From Candidatus Pristimantibacillus lignocellulolyticus (GTDB lineage: Bacteria; Bacillota; Bacilli; Paenibacillales; Paenibacillaceae): 64,000 nt of DNA. The notes below the pieces were generated by a model. The model ran no database searches. It saw only the letters and a program-made list of their open reading frames with translations, and was not told the DNA's origin. The stretch covers positions 441,501-505,500 of the forward strand of contig CP097899.1 of assembly GCA_023639215.1 (NCBI GenBank), in the 5' to 3' direction. The translations under genes and the position numbers were made by a program. Positions 27,330-37,023 of the stretch are shown in pieces; within the stretch, counting starts at the first letter, position 1, and the number at the start of each line of letters is the position of its first letter.

Positions 27330-29144
27330 ATGCTAAAAAAATGGAGGTACTTTCAGCTATCTAAAGTAGGACATCTCAATGGACAAATATTTTTTATTAT
27401 TATTGGTACGATAACTGTTCCTTTACTAATCATTTCAGTTGTTCTTTACATTACTGCCGTTAATGTTGTGAAAACCGAACATGGGAGTAGTTCCCATCTC
27501 ATCCTTACCAATTTGTCATCAAATATAGATCAATACTTACAGAATATCGAAAAAGGAACAATTACTTCGTTGATGGATAGTAATCTACAGCTAGCACTAG
27601 AGCAATGGCCAAATACACAGCTTGATAACTCAGAAGATCTGCGAATTCAATATGAAAATGTAATTGAGAAATTTGTTGGTACAATCGAAATGTCTATTAA
27701 AAATGTAGATAGTGTTCAGATCTATACGGGAAACCGAGTGTTTTATTCCGCTAATTTCAATCGCGCTGACTATAATATTGGTAATTTTACGGAAGAAGAA
27801 TGGTACAGGCGAACGATCGACGCGAAAGGACAAATCGTATTATTTGGAACTCATAAACCTTTTCATCGTGTCGATGCTTTAGATTCGGTCATTTCCATTT
27901 CCAGAGTAATTAACAAGAGTGGTACGACAAAAGCGTTAAGTGTCATCCTAGTAGATATTCGATTAGATTCACTACGTGAAATATTAATTAAATCAGAAAT
28001 AACAAATCGAAAGTTTTTAATTCTAGATGAAAACAACCATTTAATCTATGCAACTGATCCTACTATGGTTGATAATAATTTACTTACGATTACAGAAAAG
28101 CTAGAACAAGTAGATTACACCAATTCAGATGCTGGTTATTTCTATGCAAATATTCAAAATGTTAAGTCATATGTCAATTATGTAGATTCCTCTTATTCTG
28201 GATGGAAGGTCGTACAATATATCTCTGAATATGAAATGATTAAGTATGCAAAAAACATTCAAAATATTATTTTTGCACTTGCTTTATTATCTTTAGCTAC
28301 CGCGTTACTATTTTTATTCATACTATACAAACGCGTGACGCAACCAATTATTCGATTGAGTAGACAAGTCAAACTAGTTGGAACAGGTAATTTTAATCTC
28401 AAACTTGATAGTAATCGAAACGATGAATTCGGTGTGCTATACAGCGGAATAAGTAAGATGGTCGCTGACTTAAATTTATATATTGAGCGACTTTCAGATG
28501 CAAAGGTTCAGCAAAAAATGACGCAATATGGCGCATTAAAAAGTCAAATAAATCCTCATTTCTTGGCCAATACATTAGAAACAATTCAGATGAAAGTAGT
28601 TATGAATGGAGATCGTGAAACGGCAGAGATGATTGGGATTGTAGGACATTTGTTCCGAAGCTTTATTCCCACTGGTAAAGAAACATTAACCCTGCAAGAA
28701 GAATTACAACAAATAAGATTGTATATTAAAGTACAACAATTACGATTCGGAGACAAAATTGAGTATGAAGAGAATCTAGTAACGGGCAGTGAGCAAGCTG
28801 TTATTTTGCATTTCATATTACAACCGCTTGTTGAAAATGCTATTGTTCACGGGCTAGAAAGAAAAGTTGGGAAAGGTAAAGTCGAAATAAGTTCCTCTAT
28901 TACATCCAAACATCTTCTTATTCATATTAAAGATAATGGTGTTGGAATGACTGCAAAGCAAATAACAGAACTTCAATCCAAACTTGATGCCACTGTTGAT
29001 ATGGTCGATGAAGAACATATAGGAGTGAAAAATGTGCATGATCGTATCCGTTATTATTATGGTGATCCTTATGGTATTACGATTGAGAGTCAAGAAGATA
29101 AAGGTACGACGATTACATTGTATTTCCCGCTGAAAAATGAATAG
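27330..29144 (+). CDS. YesM-type sensor histidine kinase
   Basis: A 604-residue membrane kinase. It has an N-terminal helix (about 18-42), an extracytoplasmic Cache-like sensor to about residue 305, a second helix (about 308-332), HAMP (GTGNFNLKLDSN region) and a His_kinase domain with phospho-acceptor in SQINPHFLANTLE; the usual tyrosine of the HFLYNTL motif is alanine here. The ATPase domain has QPLVENAIVHG and DNGVGM. One base separates it from the response regulator stop codon. It senses an unknown extracellular signal, probably a glycan product. A strong terminator follows. Confidence 0.92.
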   Translation: MLKKWRYFQLSKVGHLNGQIFFIIIGTITVPLLIISVVLYITAVNVVKTEHGSSSHLILTNLSSNIDQYLQNIEKGTITSLMDSNLQLALEQWPNTQLDNSEDLRIQYENVIEKFVGTIEMSIKNVDSVQIYTGNRVFYSANFNRADYNIGNFTEEEWYRRTIDAKGQIVLFGTHKPFHRVDALDSVISISRVINKSGTTKALSVILVDIRLDSLREILIKSEITNRKFLILDENNHLIYATDPTMVDNNLLTITEKLEQVDYTNSDAGYFYANIQNVKSYVNYVDSSYSGWKVVQYISEYEMIKYAKNIQNIIFALALLSLATALLFLFILYKRVTQPIIRLSRQVKLVGTGNFNLKLDSNRNDEFGVLYSGISKMVADLNLYIERLSDAKVQQKMTQYGALKSQINPHFLANTLETIQMKVVMNGDRETAEMIGIVGHLFRSFIPTGKETLTLQEELQQIRLYIKVQQLRFGDKIEYEENLVTGSEQAVILHFILQPLVENAIVHGLERKVGKGKVEISSSITSKHLLIHIKDNGVGMTAKQITELQSKLDATVDMVDEEHIGVKNVHDRIRYYYGDPYGITIESQEDKGTTITLYFPLKNE

Positions 29145-29172
29145 ATCTGTAAGTTTCAATAAACAAATTAAT

Positions 29173-29222
29173 AATGTACCAACAGTAAAAGCAGTCTGCT
29201 TTTACTGTTGGTACATTTTTTC
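29173..29222 (+). terminator. Rho-independent terminator after the two-component genes
   Basis: A 21-bp perfect stem (29173-29193 with 29197-29217), 3-base loop, followed by a T-tract. It can also act on the minus strand for the converging AraC gene. Confidence 0.88.
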
Positions 29223-29289
29223 TTAGCGATAGTTACGCTACTATTTTGACCTAAATATATGACATTGCTATGTAGCTATTATGAGTAAT

Positions 29290-30192
29290 TTAGTTATCTC
29301 CTAGATGATGTCTGCGTACATCAGAAGGTGTAATCCCCTTGTACTGTTTATAGAGCTTTGTAAAATAGTTGGCATTCTCACAACCAACTTGAGTAGCAAT
29401 TTCACCAATTGTCGCTTGACTACTAAGTAATAGACGTTCCGCTTCACTTACCCGGCAGACATTAACATATTCGATAAAGGTTCTACCGGTTAGCTTTTTG
29501 AATTGTTTGCAGAAATAAAATTGATCAAGACCTACCCTCATGGCTGCCTGCTTAACGGATAATTTCTCGGTATAATGCTCTTTCACCCAATCAATCAATT
29601 GTTTAAAATGATCTCGATTTGCGAAATACGGCTCTCTCTCTATGGCAACAGGTTGAAGTTTACTGTAGTATCGAGCAAGCTTCACTAACCAAGCATAAAG
29701 CTTCGCTTTTACAATGAGCTGATATCCTATTTCTTTATTAAGAAACTCCTTTGTTATTTCATCCAGTTCAATCTTATATTGACTATCCCACTCTTCGAAT
29801 TGTGAGATTAATAGTGGAAACTGTGCTTTTCCTTCTAGATACATTGATAATAGTTGAACATGAGTAGGATCATTCATCCACTCGTTAAACAGAGCTGGGT
29901 TGAATACAATACAATCCATTTCTAAATCTTCATCAGATTGTGAATAGCCTACATGCAAACTTCCTCCAGGTACAAGTAATACATCACCTGCTGTAACTTC
30001 GATGGGACGACTATCGATATGAATAACTGCCTGACCTTTCCGTACAATAATTAATTCTAGATGTACATGCCAGTGCAAATAAAGGATACAATCTCCCTCT
30101 TTAATGTTACGAGCTCTATTCGGAAATATTTGAATAGGATATGCTTTTTGCGTAAGTTGTGTATCTTCCCATAATTCCTTCGGATAACTCAT
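29290..30192 (-). CDS. AraC family transcriptional regulator
   Basis: A 300-residue regulator. The N-terminal cupin domain has the sugar-sensor pattern HWHVHLELIIVRKG and PGGSLHVGYSQ; the C-terminal 100 residues are the AraC DNA-binding pair (MRVGLDQFYFCKQFKKLTG and VGCENANYFTKLYKQYKGIT). The start follows GGAGGTG. It is divergent from the isomerase/oxidoreductase pair at 30320-32264 and probably activates it, as that promoter has a good TATAAT but no good -35. Confidence 0.9.
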   Translation of the reverse strand: MSYPKELWEDTQLTQKAYPIQIFPNRARNIKEGDCILYLHWHVHLELIIVRKGQAVIHIDSRPIEVTAGDVLLVPGGSLHVGYSQSDEDLEMDCIVFNPALFNEWMNDPTHVQLLSMYLEGKAQFPLLISQFEEWDSQYKIELDEITKEFLNKEIGYQLIVKAKLYAWLVKLARYYSKLQPVAIEREPYFANRDHFKQLIDWVKEHYTEKLSVKQAAMRVGLDQFYFCKQFKKLTGRTFIEYVNVCRVSEAERLLLSSQATIGEIATQVGCENANYFTKLYKQYKGITPSDVRRHHLGDN

Positions 30193-30232
30193 CTGCGCCT
30201 GAACACCTCCACAATATAAGACTAATTCCCAC

Positions 30233-30306
30233 CAATATCGGATAACGCAACCTTATAAAAACTAATCTATAATAGGGATACTAACAATAATATATGACAA
30301 TATTGG
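30233..30306 (+). promoter_or_regulatory. Promoter and inverted CCAATAT sites of the isomerase operon
   Basis: TATAAT at 30268-30273 precedes the isomerase gene without a recognisable -35. CCAATAT near 30233 and CAATATTGG at about 30298-30306 are inverted copies flanking it. This arrangement suits an activator-dependent promoter controlled by the divergent AraC protein. The exact binding sites are inferred. Confidence 0.4.
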
Positions 30307-30319
30307 AGTGATAACAAGT

Positions 30320-31207
30320 ATGGAACAGTCAATTCGTATTGGAACGCTCGTTAATGGTGGCAATGCTGATCATGTCATTCCGCAAATTGTGGGTCATGGT
30401 TTTGAGTCTTTTAATCCTACATTTTGGCAGACAACAGGAAGAACAGATCTGAAAGAGCTTGCTAAGCGGCTTCGCGCCCTTTCTGATGAGCACGGCTTTG
30501 TTATCTCAGCAGTAAGCGTATTCGGTAATCCGCTTACTGGAGAAGGCGACAACTCGGATACTTTAGCAAGTTGGGAAAGATTAATTGATCATGCTCACTT
30601 GTTCGGAGCAACTATTGTTTCTGGGTTTACAGGCCGACTAACCGATCTTCCCATTGAGGAATCTATACCTAAATTCAAAGAAATCTTTGGCGAACTTACT
30701 AAACGTGCAGCTGATAAAGGAGTTCGTATCGCATTTGAAAACTGTGATATGGGTGGAACTTGGGAGCGTGGAGACTGGAACATCGCTCATAATCCTACAG
30801 CATGGGAGCTTATGTTCAATGCAGTACCTGAAGACAATATCGGACTAGAGTGGGAACCATGCCATCAAATGGTTAGCTTAATCGACCCGATTCCGCAATT
30901 ACGAAAATGGGTAAATAAAGTTTTCCATGTGCACGGTAAAGATGCTAGCATTGCATGGGATATTGTGAAAGAGTATGGGGTTCACGGTCCAAAACCTTTT
31001 GTATGGCACCGCACTCCTGGTTTTGGTGATAGCAACTGGTCAGATATTATTACGATTTTACGCCAACATGGATATAAAGGTTCAATTGATATCGAAGGCT
31101 GGCATGACCCTGTCTATAAAGATGAATTAGAAATGACCGGGCAAGTCTATGCTCTTAATTATTTGAAATCTTGTCGTGGCGGACAATATGTACCTAATCC
31201 AATCTAG
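30320..31207 (+). CDS. Sugar phosphate isomerase/epimerase (TIM barrel)
   Basis: A 295-residue member of the AP-endonuclease-2/xylose isomerase-like superfamily. Metal-site residues are seen in VRIAFENCDMGG, IGLEWEPCHQM, VFHVHGKDA and SIDIEGWHDP. It probably isomerises or epimerises a sugar or cyclitol; the substrate is not readable. A GTG at 30308 overlaps the GGAG ribosome site, so I use the ATG at 30320, 11 bases after that site. It is followed at 16-base distance by an oxidoreductase gene and controlled by the divergent AraC gene. It differs clearly from the isomerase at 3919, so the two are not recent copies. Confidence 0.85.
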   Translation: MEQSIRIGTLVNGGNADHVIPQIVGHGFESFNPTFWQTTGRTDLKELAKRLRALSDEHGFVISAVSVFGNPLTGEGDNSDTLASWERLIDHAHLFGATIVSGFTGRLTDLPIEESIPKFKEIFGELTKRAADKGVRIAFENCDMGGTWERGDWNIAHNPTAWELMFNAVPEDNIGLEWEPCHQMVSLIDPIPQLRKWVNKVFHVHGKDASIAWDIVKEYGVHGPKPFVWHRTPGFGDSNWSDIITILRQHGYKGSIDIEGWHDPVYKDELEMTGQVYALNYLKSCRGGQYVPNPI

Positions 31208-31223
31208 AAGAGGAGACATCAAC

Positions 31224-32264
31224 ATGTCAATCTATAAAGTGATTATTGCAGGTTGTGGCAATATGGCTAACGTCTGGGCTGATTATGCTCTCACTCGTGA
31301 AGATACAACGATAGTTGGTCTTGTCGATATTTTTCCTGAAGCAGCTAAAAGTTTTGCAGAGCGTAAAGACCTCCAATGTCCGATATTTTCTGATATTAGT
31401 GAAGCGATTCAAGCTACCGGTGCTAATCTAGTTCTCGATATTACAGTTCCTGCTAGTCATTATTCCATCGCTTCTACTGCTATGAAGCTTGGTTGTAATG
31501 TACTTGCTGAGAAGCCACTTGCTGAAACGATTGACCAATGTAATGAACTAGTCTCAATGGCAGCGGAATATGGAAAAACACATGCTATCATGCAAAACAG
31601 AAGATTCGATCCAAGAATTCGTGCTCTTCGTAAATTAATTACAGACAATACGATTGGTAAAGTCGGTTTTGTAAGCGCTGACTTTTTTATAGGTGCACAT
31701 TTTGGAGGATTCCGAGATGCTATGGAAAGCCCTCTTCTACTAGATATGGCGATCCATACATTCGATCAAGCACGTATGATCTTGGGAGCAGATCCAGTAT
31801 CCGTTTACTGTCATGAATTTAACCCCCAAGGCTCTTGGTATAAGGGAAATGCTATGGCTCTTTGTATATTTGAAATGTCTGATGGTTCAGTATTCGATTA
31901 TCGCGGCTCATGGTGTGCAGAAGGCGCTCCAACGTCTTGGGAAGCATCATGGCGAATTATTGGCGACAAAGGGACAGCAATATGGGATGGACATGGTCTG
32001 CCTTATGCAGATATCATGAAGCCTGAGCCACAAGAAGGAAAATTTATGAATGAGTATGATCGATTGAACGGAGAAGAGATCGTAATGCCACTGACTTTCC
32101 ATCAAGGCTGTCTTGAGGACATGTTCACAGCCTTATCCGAACATCGTAAGCCTGAAACAGATAGTAGCGACAACATTTATAGTATGGCAATGGTGATGGC
32201 AGCTGTTGAAAGTTCTCGTCTTGGACAGAAAGTTAATATAAACCAGTTTCTGAATAAAGGATAG
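31224..32264 (+). CDS. Gfo/Idh/MocA family oxidoreductase
   Basis: A 346-residue NAD(P)-dependent dehydrogenase: Rossmann loop IIAGCGNMANVWAD at the N-terminus, EKPLAETIDQC near residue 95 and the catalytic-site segment LLLDMAIHTFDQARM near 175. Codons in frame upstream of 31224 overlap the preceding gene; the ATG at 31224 has AGGAG 9 bases ahead. It forms an operon with the isomerase. It probably oxidises the same or a linked sugar. Confidence 0.88.
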   Translation: MSIYKVIIAGCGNMANVWADYALTREDTTIVGLVDIFPEAAKSFAERKDLQCPIFSDISEAIQATGANLVLDITVPASHYSIASTAMKLGCNVLAEKPLAETIDQCNELVSMAAEYGKTHAIMQNRRFDPRIRALRKLITDNTIGKVGFVSADFFIGAHFGGFRDAMESPLLLDMAIHTFDQARMILGADPVSVYCHEFNPQGSWYKGNAMALCIFEMSDGSVFDYRGSWCAEGAPTSWEASWRIIGDKGTAIWDGHGLPYADIMKPEPQEGKFMNEYDRLNGEEIVMPLTFHQGCLEDMFTALSEHRKPETDSSDNIYSMAMVMAAVESSRLGQKVNINQFLNKG

Positions 32265-32290
32265 ATATCGTTACTCTTAATCGTAAAATA

Positions 32291-32353
32291 AATAGAAGCC
32301 CTCCTTAATGGTAGTTTGAAACTTCCATCTAATAAGAGTGGCTTCTATTTTTT
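32291..32353 (+). terminator. Terminator after the oxidoreductase gene
   Basis: AATAGAAGCC pairs with GGCTTCTATT at the base, with further imperfect pairing inside (ATGG...CCAT), followed by a run of T. Confidence 0.8.
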
Positions 32354-32537
32354 GTAATGCTTTCGTGTAAACAATCACTAATTCAAACAACATTAATAAT
32401 ATAATTAATTAGTTAGTTCAATACATAACAGTATCCTATCAATTCCCGATATCTTACTATAAAATAGATTGTATTGTTAACTTCGTCTATAATATTCTAA
32501 CTACATTCGTTATTCTCTAAAAAAGGAATGATACGAT

Positions 32538-33713
32538 ATGCTTACGCAACAATCGATGTTTGTTCGTACTGATGAGCAGGAACAAAAAATGAAGATAATA
32601 GGTGAGCTAGCTGATTCCTTTATTGAGGAAGCACATGCGGCTGATTTGGAAAATCGTTTCTCATATGCTCATATTGAGGCATTACGTAAAATTGGCTATC
32701 CAGCTTACACCGTACCAAAAGCATCAGGGGGCCAAGGGATATCGATATATGAACTTGTTCTCTATCAAGAACGATTAGCTCAAGGAGATGCCGCGATTGC
32801 CTTAGGCATTGGATGGCATTTAAGTGTGATGTATGACCTGAATCAGAGGCAACTATGGTCTGAGGATCAAGTGGAGAAAATAAATAAAAATGTTGTAGAG
32901 CAACAGGCGATTGTTAATCGCGCTGCAACAGAAAGATCAACAGGAAGTCCTCAGCGTGGAGGAAAACCACAAACCACAGCTATTGCGTTACCCGATAATA
33001 AATTTCTACTCAATGGTCGTAAAACTTTTACTTCATTATCACCAGTATTAGATTACTATATTGTCACGGCTGTGTATGAGGAGCGAACAGTAGAATTTAT
33101 TATAAATCGACATACCGAAGGTATAACGATTGATCCTACTTGGAATGTCGTTGGAATGAAAGGAACGGCTAGTCATGATCTCGTATTAGAAAATGTCATC
33201 GTGCCGAAAGAAGATTTAGTCTACTACTATCCAAGCGAAAGATTTTCTACCGCGGCTCCTTCTCTACTGCATATTCCTGCCTGCTACCTAGGCATTGCTC
33301 TTGCAGCACGAAGCGAAGCGTTACGATTTGCAAAGGATTATCAACCAAGTACGTTAGCTCAGCCAATTCTTTATACGCCTTCAGTAACTCAACAACTAGG
33401 TCAAATGGAGCTCGAGCTTCATACAGCTCGACATTTTCTGTATAGTGTAGCGCAGCGTTGGGATAATAGAGATCACACTCAGGACGACACTAGCTTTATA
33501 CCAGAGCTTACAGCTACAAAAGTATTTGCTCAAAAAGTCGCGATGTCTGTTGTTGATATCGCAATGAAAATAGTCGGTGCGCATAGTCTAGCAGTCAGCC
33601 ATCCATTACAGCGCTTATATCGTGATGTTCGATTCGGACTACATAACCCACCTATGGAAGATATCGTTATTACGAATTTAGGAAAGCAGGCTATCCAAGA
33701 AGCAGAGCTCTAA
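32538..33713 (+). CDS. Acyl-CoA dehydrogenase family flavoprotein
   Basis: A 391-residue acyl-CoA dehydrogenase-fold protein: N-terminal helical domain (VPKASGGQGISIYELVLYQE), central beta domain (NGRKTFTSLSPVLDYYIVTA, GMKGTASHDLVLENV) and C-terminal helical bundle (ATKVFAQKVAMSVVDIAMKI, RLYRDVRFGLHNPP). It should bind FAD. The family covers acyl-CoA dehydrogenases and flavin-dependent monooxygenases of the DszC/SfnB type; the sequence alone does not decide. It stands alone, with its own promoter region and no fatty-acid or sulfur genes nearby. The start follows AAAGGA by 10 bases. The upstream 270 bases contain a terminator and no recognisable riboswitch. Confidence 0.85.
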   Translation: MLTQQSMFVRTDEQEQKMKIIGELADSFIEEAHAADLENRFSYAHIEALRKIGYPAYTVPKASGGQGISIYELVLYQERLAQGDAAIALGIGWHLSVMYDLNQRQLWSEDQVEKINKNVVEQQAIVNRAATERSTGSPQRGGKPQTTAIALPDNKFLLNGRKTFTSLSPVLDYYIVTAVYEERTVEFIINRHTEGITIDPTWNVVGMKGTASHDLVLENVIVPKEDLVYYYPSERFSTAAPSLLHIPACYLGIALAARSEALRFAKDYQPSTLAQPILYTPSVTQQLGQMELELHTARHFLYSVAQRWDNRDHTQDDTSFIPELTATKVFAQKVAMSVVDIAMKIVGAHSLAVSHPLQRLYRDVRFGLHNPPMEDIVITNLGKQAIQEAEL

Positions 33714-33779
33714 CATGAGTTGAGCCTAATATATGTACATAGTAGCAAGATAATAGTATGTCAACCTCATAGAGTAATT

Positions 33780-33807
33780 AACTGCAAGTATATACACACT
33801 TGCAGTT
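33780..33807. terminator. Possible terminator hairpin between converging genes
   Basis: AACTGCAAG pairs with CTTGCAGTT over a 10-base loop, followed by a second weaker stem (TAGTCTT...AAGACTA). No good T-tract, so termination is only likely from its position between the acyl-CoA dehydrogenase and AraC genes. Confidence 0.45.
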
Positions 33808-33875
33808 ATAGTCTTCGCTCGTAGTTAAGCAAAGACTACCTTCACGTTACTTCTTATTTTCCCTCATAATATATT

Positions 33876-34721
33876 TTACTCTATCGTCATCGCATACAAT
33901 TCTCTGTAGGTTGTAGGGGTTATTTTCTCATATTCCATAAATCGTTTATTGAAATAGCTAACACTTGGGTATCCCGCTTCATTAGCGATTTGACCAATAG
34001 AGCAATCACCGCGCTCCAGCAGCCATTGCTTAGCGATTTGCAGCCTACATCTTGTAATGAACTCCATTGGTGTAATTGACATCGTCTGTTTGAAGAGCTT
34101 GCAGAAATAGTGCGGGCTTACCTCCACTTTGCTTGACCAATATTCGAGTTCAAAAGGTTCAGTAGCAGAAGATTGCATTTCAGGAAGTAAATCTAATATT
34201 TTTTTATTAGTTCCTCCTTGTTTCCGTTCCGTTAAAGGAATGGCTTGCTCAATAAAATTAACGACTAATGCGTACGTCCTAGCAGATAATTGCGTCGGAT
34301 TAAGCATAAGATTGGTTTCTGCCTCTAGCATCAATTCATCGTGTAGTTTGATCCAAAGTTCAGTCTGCTTTAAGGTCCACAGTTGACCTGGTTTAATGTT
34401 ATTGCTTAGTAAATAATCTTTTAGCTTATCTCCATAAAAGTGAATCCAACGAATATTCCAAGGCTGATCTTTACTGGAATAGTAATTTTGCTCCTGTTGC
34501 GGATAGTAAAATACAGCATCTCCAGGTCCTAGAACATGCTCAATACCATCTAATTCAACAAAGCCATAGCCCGATTCAACAACATGAATATTATAACTAA
34601 TCATTTGTTTAGGCTTACGATTTACGATATGATCAGGCTCAGAGATATAATGACCAACAGACTCAGGATAGATGAAATAAATATTCTCAGATAATGTAAC
34701 CATATGGTATTGACGTCTCAA
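33876..34721 (-). CDS. AraC family transcriptional regulator
   Basis: A 281-residue regulator. The cupin sensor domain shows YNIHVVESGYGFVELDG and GPGDAVFYYPQQEQNYY, followed by an AraC DNA-binding pair (SPHYFCKLFKQTMSIT and AGYPSVSYFNKRFMEYEKIT). The TTG at 34721 lies 6 bases after GAGGTG; the next in-frame ATG, six codons later, has no ribosome site. It is divergent from a dehydrogenase/aldo-keto reductase operon at 34835-36795. The short gap between them contains several CAATAT-like repeats that could be its binding sites. Confidence 0.88.
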   Translation of the reverse strand: MRRQYHMVTLSENIYFIYPESVGHYISEPDHIVNRKPKQMISYNIHVVESGYGFVELDGIEHVLGPGDAVFYYPQQEQNYYSSKDQPWNIRWIHFYGDKLKDYLLSNNIKPGQLWTLKQTELWIKLHDELMLEAETNLMLNPTQLSARTYALVVNFIEQAIPLTERKQGGTNKKILDLLPEMQSSATEPFELEYWSSKVEVSPHYFCKLFKQTMSITPMEFITRCRLQIAKQWLLERGDCSIGQIANEAGYPSVSYFNKRFMEYEKITPTTYRELYAMTIE

Positions 34722-34834
34722 ATAAATTCACCTCGATGACAATATTGTTTTATTCACCAACAAAATACTATTATTTTAATTTCATATTGTTAGAAGTATA
34801 ATCACAATATACTACTAATTAAGGAGTGAATCAA

Positions 34835-35842
34835 TTGTCTGATCGCAAGCTTAAATGGGGAGTTTTAGGGAGTGCTCAAATTGCAGTTAATTCAGTTATC
34901 CCAGGCATCCTTCAATCAAATTTCAATGAAGTAGTAGCTATTGCAAGTAGAAATTTAGATAAAGCAGAAGAAACTGCTGTTAAATTTCAAATTCCGAAAA
35001 CATACGGTTCATATGAACAATTACTACAGGATACAGACATCGATGTAGTTTATATACCACTTCCAAATCATTTACATTATGAATGGACAATTAAGGCAAT
35101 CGAAGCAGGAAAGCATGTCTTATGCGAAAAGCCATTAGCATTAACTGCAGAAGAAGCAGAGAGAATGGTACAGGCTGCCAAAGAAGCCGGAGTAATATTA
35201 GCCGAAGCTTTCATGTATCGTTATCATCCGAGATACACCCAGCTTAAGGAGATTATTGATCGTGGAGAGATTGGTGAGGTAAGAGGAATTCGCAGTAGCT
35301 TTACTTTCAATAACGCTAATGATATTAACAATGTCCGTTATCGAAAGGAATGGGGCGGAGGAGCAATTTACGATGTTGGCTGCTATCCGATCACTGCTGC
35401 GAGAATGTTACTAGGTAAAGAACCAGAGGCTGTCACAGTACAAGCACAATTTTCGAGTCTTCATGGTGATGTAGATATGATGGCAGCAGGCTTGATTGAA
35501 TTTGAAGGCGATGTCTCACTTCAATTTGACTGTGCAATGTGGTCAGCATTCCGTAACCCACTTGAAGTACTAGGTTCTGAGGGAATCATCGAAGTTCCTT
35601 CAGCCTTCGTCACGCCAACCGAAGAAAGTGGTCATTTCTATGTCACTAAATCTGGCGAAAAAAATAAAGTATCGGTTCCGTTTCTTAATGCATATTCATT
35701 GCAAGCTGATGCCCTAGCTCAGGCAGTTCTTCAAGGGAAACCACTTCCATTTGATGCAACAGATGCCGTACACAATATGAAGATTATAGATGCATGTATA
35801 GCTTCAGCACGGGGAAAAACGAGAGTAGAACTAAGCGAATAG
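34835..35842 (+). CDS. Gfo/Idh/MocA family oxidoreductase
   Basis: A 335-residue NAD(P)-dependent sugar dehydrogenase resembling 1,5-anhydrofructose reductase/trans-1,2-dihydrobenzene-1,2-diol dehydrogenase-like members: Rossmann start WGVLGSAQIAVNSVIPG, CEKPLALTAEEAE, EAFMYRYHPRY, and GGGAIYDVGCYPI containing the catalytic-site Asp and Tyr region. A GTG at 34826 lies inside the AAGGAG site, so I use the TTG at 34835 with 8-base spacing. It is co-transcribed with the aldo/keto reductase 11 bases downstream. The substrate is unknown. Confidence 0.88.
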   Translation: MSDRKLKWGVLGSAQIAVNSVIPGILQSNFNEVVAIASRNLDKAEETAVKFQIPKTYGSYEQLLQDTDIDVVYIPLPNHLHYEWTIKAIEAGKHVLCEKPLALTAEEAERMVQAAKEAGVILAEAFMYRYHPRYTQLKEIIDRGEIGEVRGIRSSFTFNNANDINNVRYRKEWGGGAIYDVGCYPITAARMLLGKEPEAVTVQAQFSSLHGDVDMMAAGLIEFEGDVSLQFDCAMWSAFRNPLEVLGSEGIIEVPSAFVTPTEESGHFYVTKSGEKNKVSVPFLNAYSLQADALAQAVLQGKPLPFDATDAVHNMKIIDACIASARGKTRVELSE

Positions 35843-35853
35843 AGGTGTAGACA

Positions 35854-36795
35854 ATGGAATATATACAAATCGCAGGATGCGATAAGCCCGTTTCAAGATT
35901 AATGAAGGGTACTGATTATTTCTTCCATGACAGTTATGAGCTTGTTCAAAAAAATATGGATGCTTTTATTGCAATCGGCGGAAATTCTTTAGATACTGCA
36001 CATATATATTGTGGTGGTCAAAGTGAAGAAGTAATTGGCAGATATATCGAGGACAGAGGGAATCGGGATCAATTAGTCATTTTGACAAAAGGTGCGCATC
36101 ATGATCAGAATGGTCCGAGATTGTCTAAAAAGGACATTGCATACGATCTTTCGCTTAGCTTAGAGAGATTACGAACCAATTACATTGATCTATACGCTCT
36201 GCACCGTGATGATCCAAGTACACCTGTAGAACATATTATTGAAACATTAAATGAATATATAGAGGCTGGTACAGTACAGGCTATTGGCACTTCCAATTGG
36301 ACTTGGCAGCGCATACAAGAAGCTAATAACTATGCAACACGTGCGGGATTGACAGGCTTTACATTCAACAGTCCTAATTTAAGTCTTGCTAAAACTAATG
36401 AGCCATTCTGGAAAGATTGTATTTCGGCAGATGAAGAAACTTGTCATTGGCATGAGGAAGTTCAAATGCCTTTACTTTCATGGTCTTCGCAAGCTAGAGG
36501 CTTCTTTACAGGTCTGTTCACACCAGAAAATCGAGAAAATGCCGATTTGGTCCGTGTATTTTATAATGATGCGAATTGGGAGCGTCTGAGTAGAGCAAAG
36601 CAGCTTGGGGAACAAAAAAGGCTGACTGCTATACAAATTGCACTTGCCTATGTCATGAATCAGCCTTTTCCGACTTGTGCATTGATTGGAGCTCGCAGTG
36701 AAGCTGAGCTCTCATCTTGCAACGAAGGAGCAGTCGTTAAATTAACTAAGGCAGAAATAGACTGGCTTGATCTAACAGCGGATCATATACGATAA
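35854..36795 (+). CDS. Aldo/keto reductase
   Basis: A 313-residue NADPH-dependent TIM-barrel reductase. The catalytic tetrad is visible: Asp and Tyr in LDTAHIYCGG, Lys in VILTKGAHHD and His in LYALHRDDP. The cofactor segment GARSEAELSSC is near the C-terminus. The start follows AGGTG by 6 bases. Together with the upstream Gfo/Idh enzyme it forms a two-gene redox unit under the divergent AraC regulator, probably acting on a sugar or sugar-derived ketone. Confidence 0.88.
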   Translation: MEYIQIAGCDKPVSRLMKGTDYFFHDSYELVQKNMDAFIAIGGNSLDTAHIYCGGQSEEVIGRYIEDRGNRDQLVILTKGAHHDQNGPRLSKKDIAYDLSLSLERLRTNYIDLYALHRDDPSTPVEHIIETLNEYIEAGTVQAIGTSNWTWQRIQEANNYATRAGLTGFTFNSPNLSLAKTNEPFWKDCISADEETCHWHEEVQMPLLSWSSQARGFFTGLFTPENRENADLVRVFYNDANWERLSRAKQLGEQKRLTAIQIALAYVMNQPFPTCALIGARSEAELSSCNEGAVVKLTKAEIDWLDLTADHIR

Positions 36796-36814
36796 TTGAT
36801 GGAATAATACTCAA

Positions 36815-36857
36815 AAAAATGGCGATAAAGGGAAATTTCCCTTTGTCGCCATTTTTA
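36815..36857 (+). terminator. Rho-independent terminator after the aldo/keto reductase gene
   Basis: AAAAATGGCGATAAAGGG pairs with CCCTTTGTCGCCATTTTT (one G-T pair), with a central AAATTT and a T-tract. Confidence 0.9.
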
Positions 36858-37023
36858 CATACTTCATAATGCCTATAATCTCATTATAATAAATAAGTCA
36901 TACATAGAGCCAAATCGTTGATGTTTCTGGTCAAATAGCGTATATATTAGGACTGTTCATTTCAAGTATACTTTTAAGAGATCATTAACAATCTAAACAA
37001 ATACAGAGGAGTAACTTTACATC

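Noticed and set aside
32265..32537. Riboswitch (S-box or similar) ahead of the acyl-CoA dehydrogenase gene
   Set aside because: The region has the previous gene's terminator and AT-rich DNA; no conserved riboswitch core was visible.
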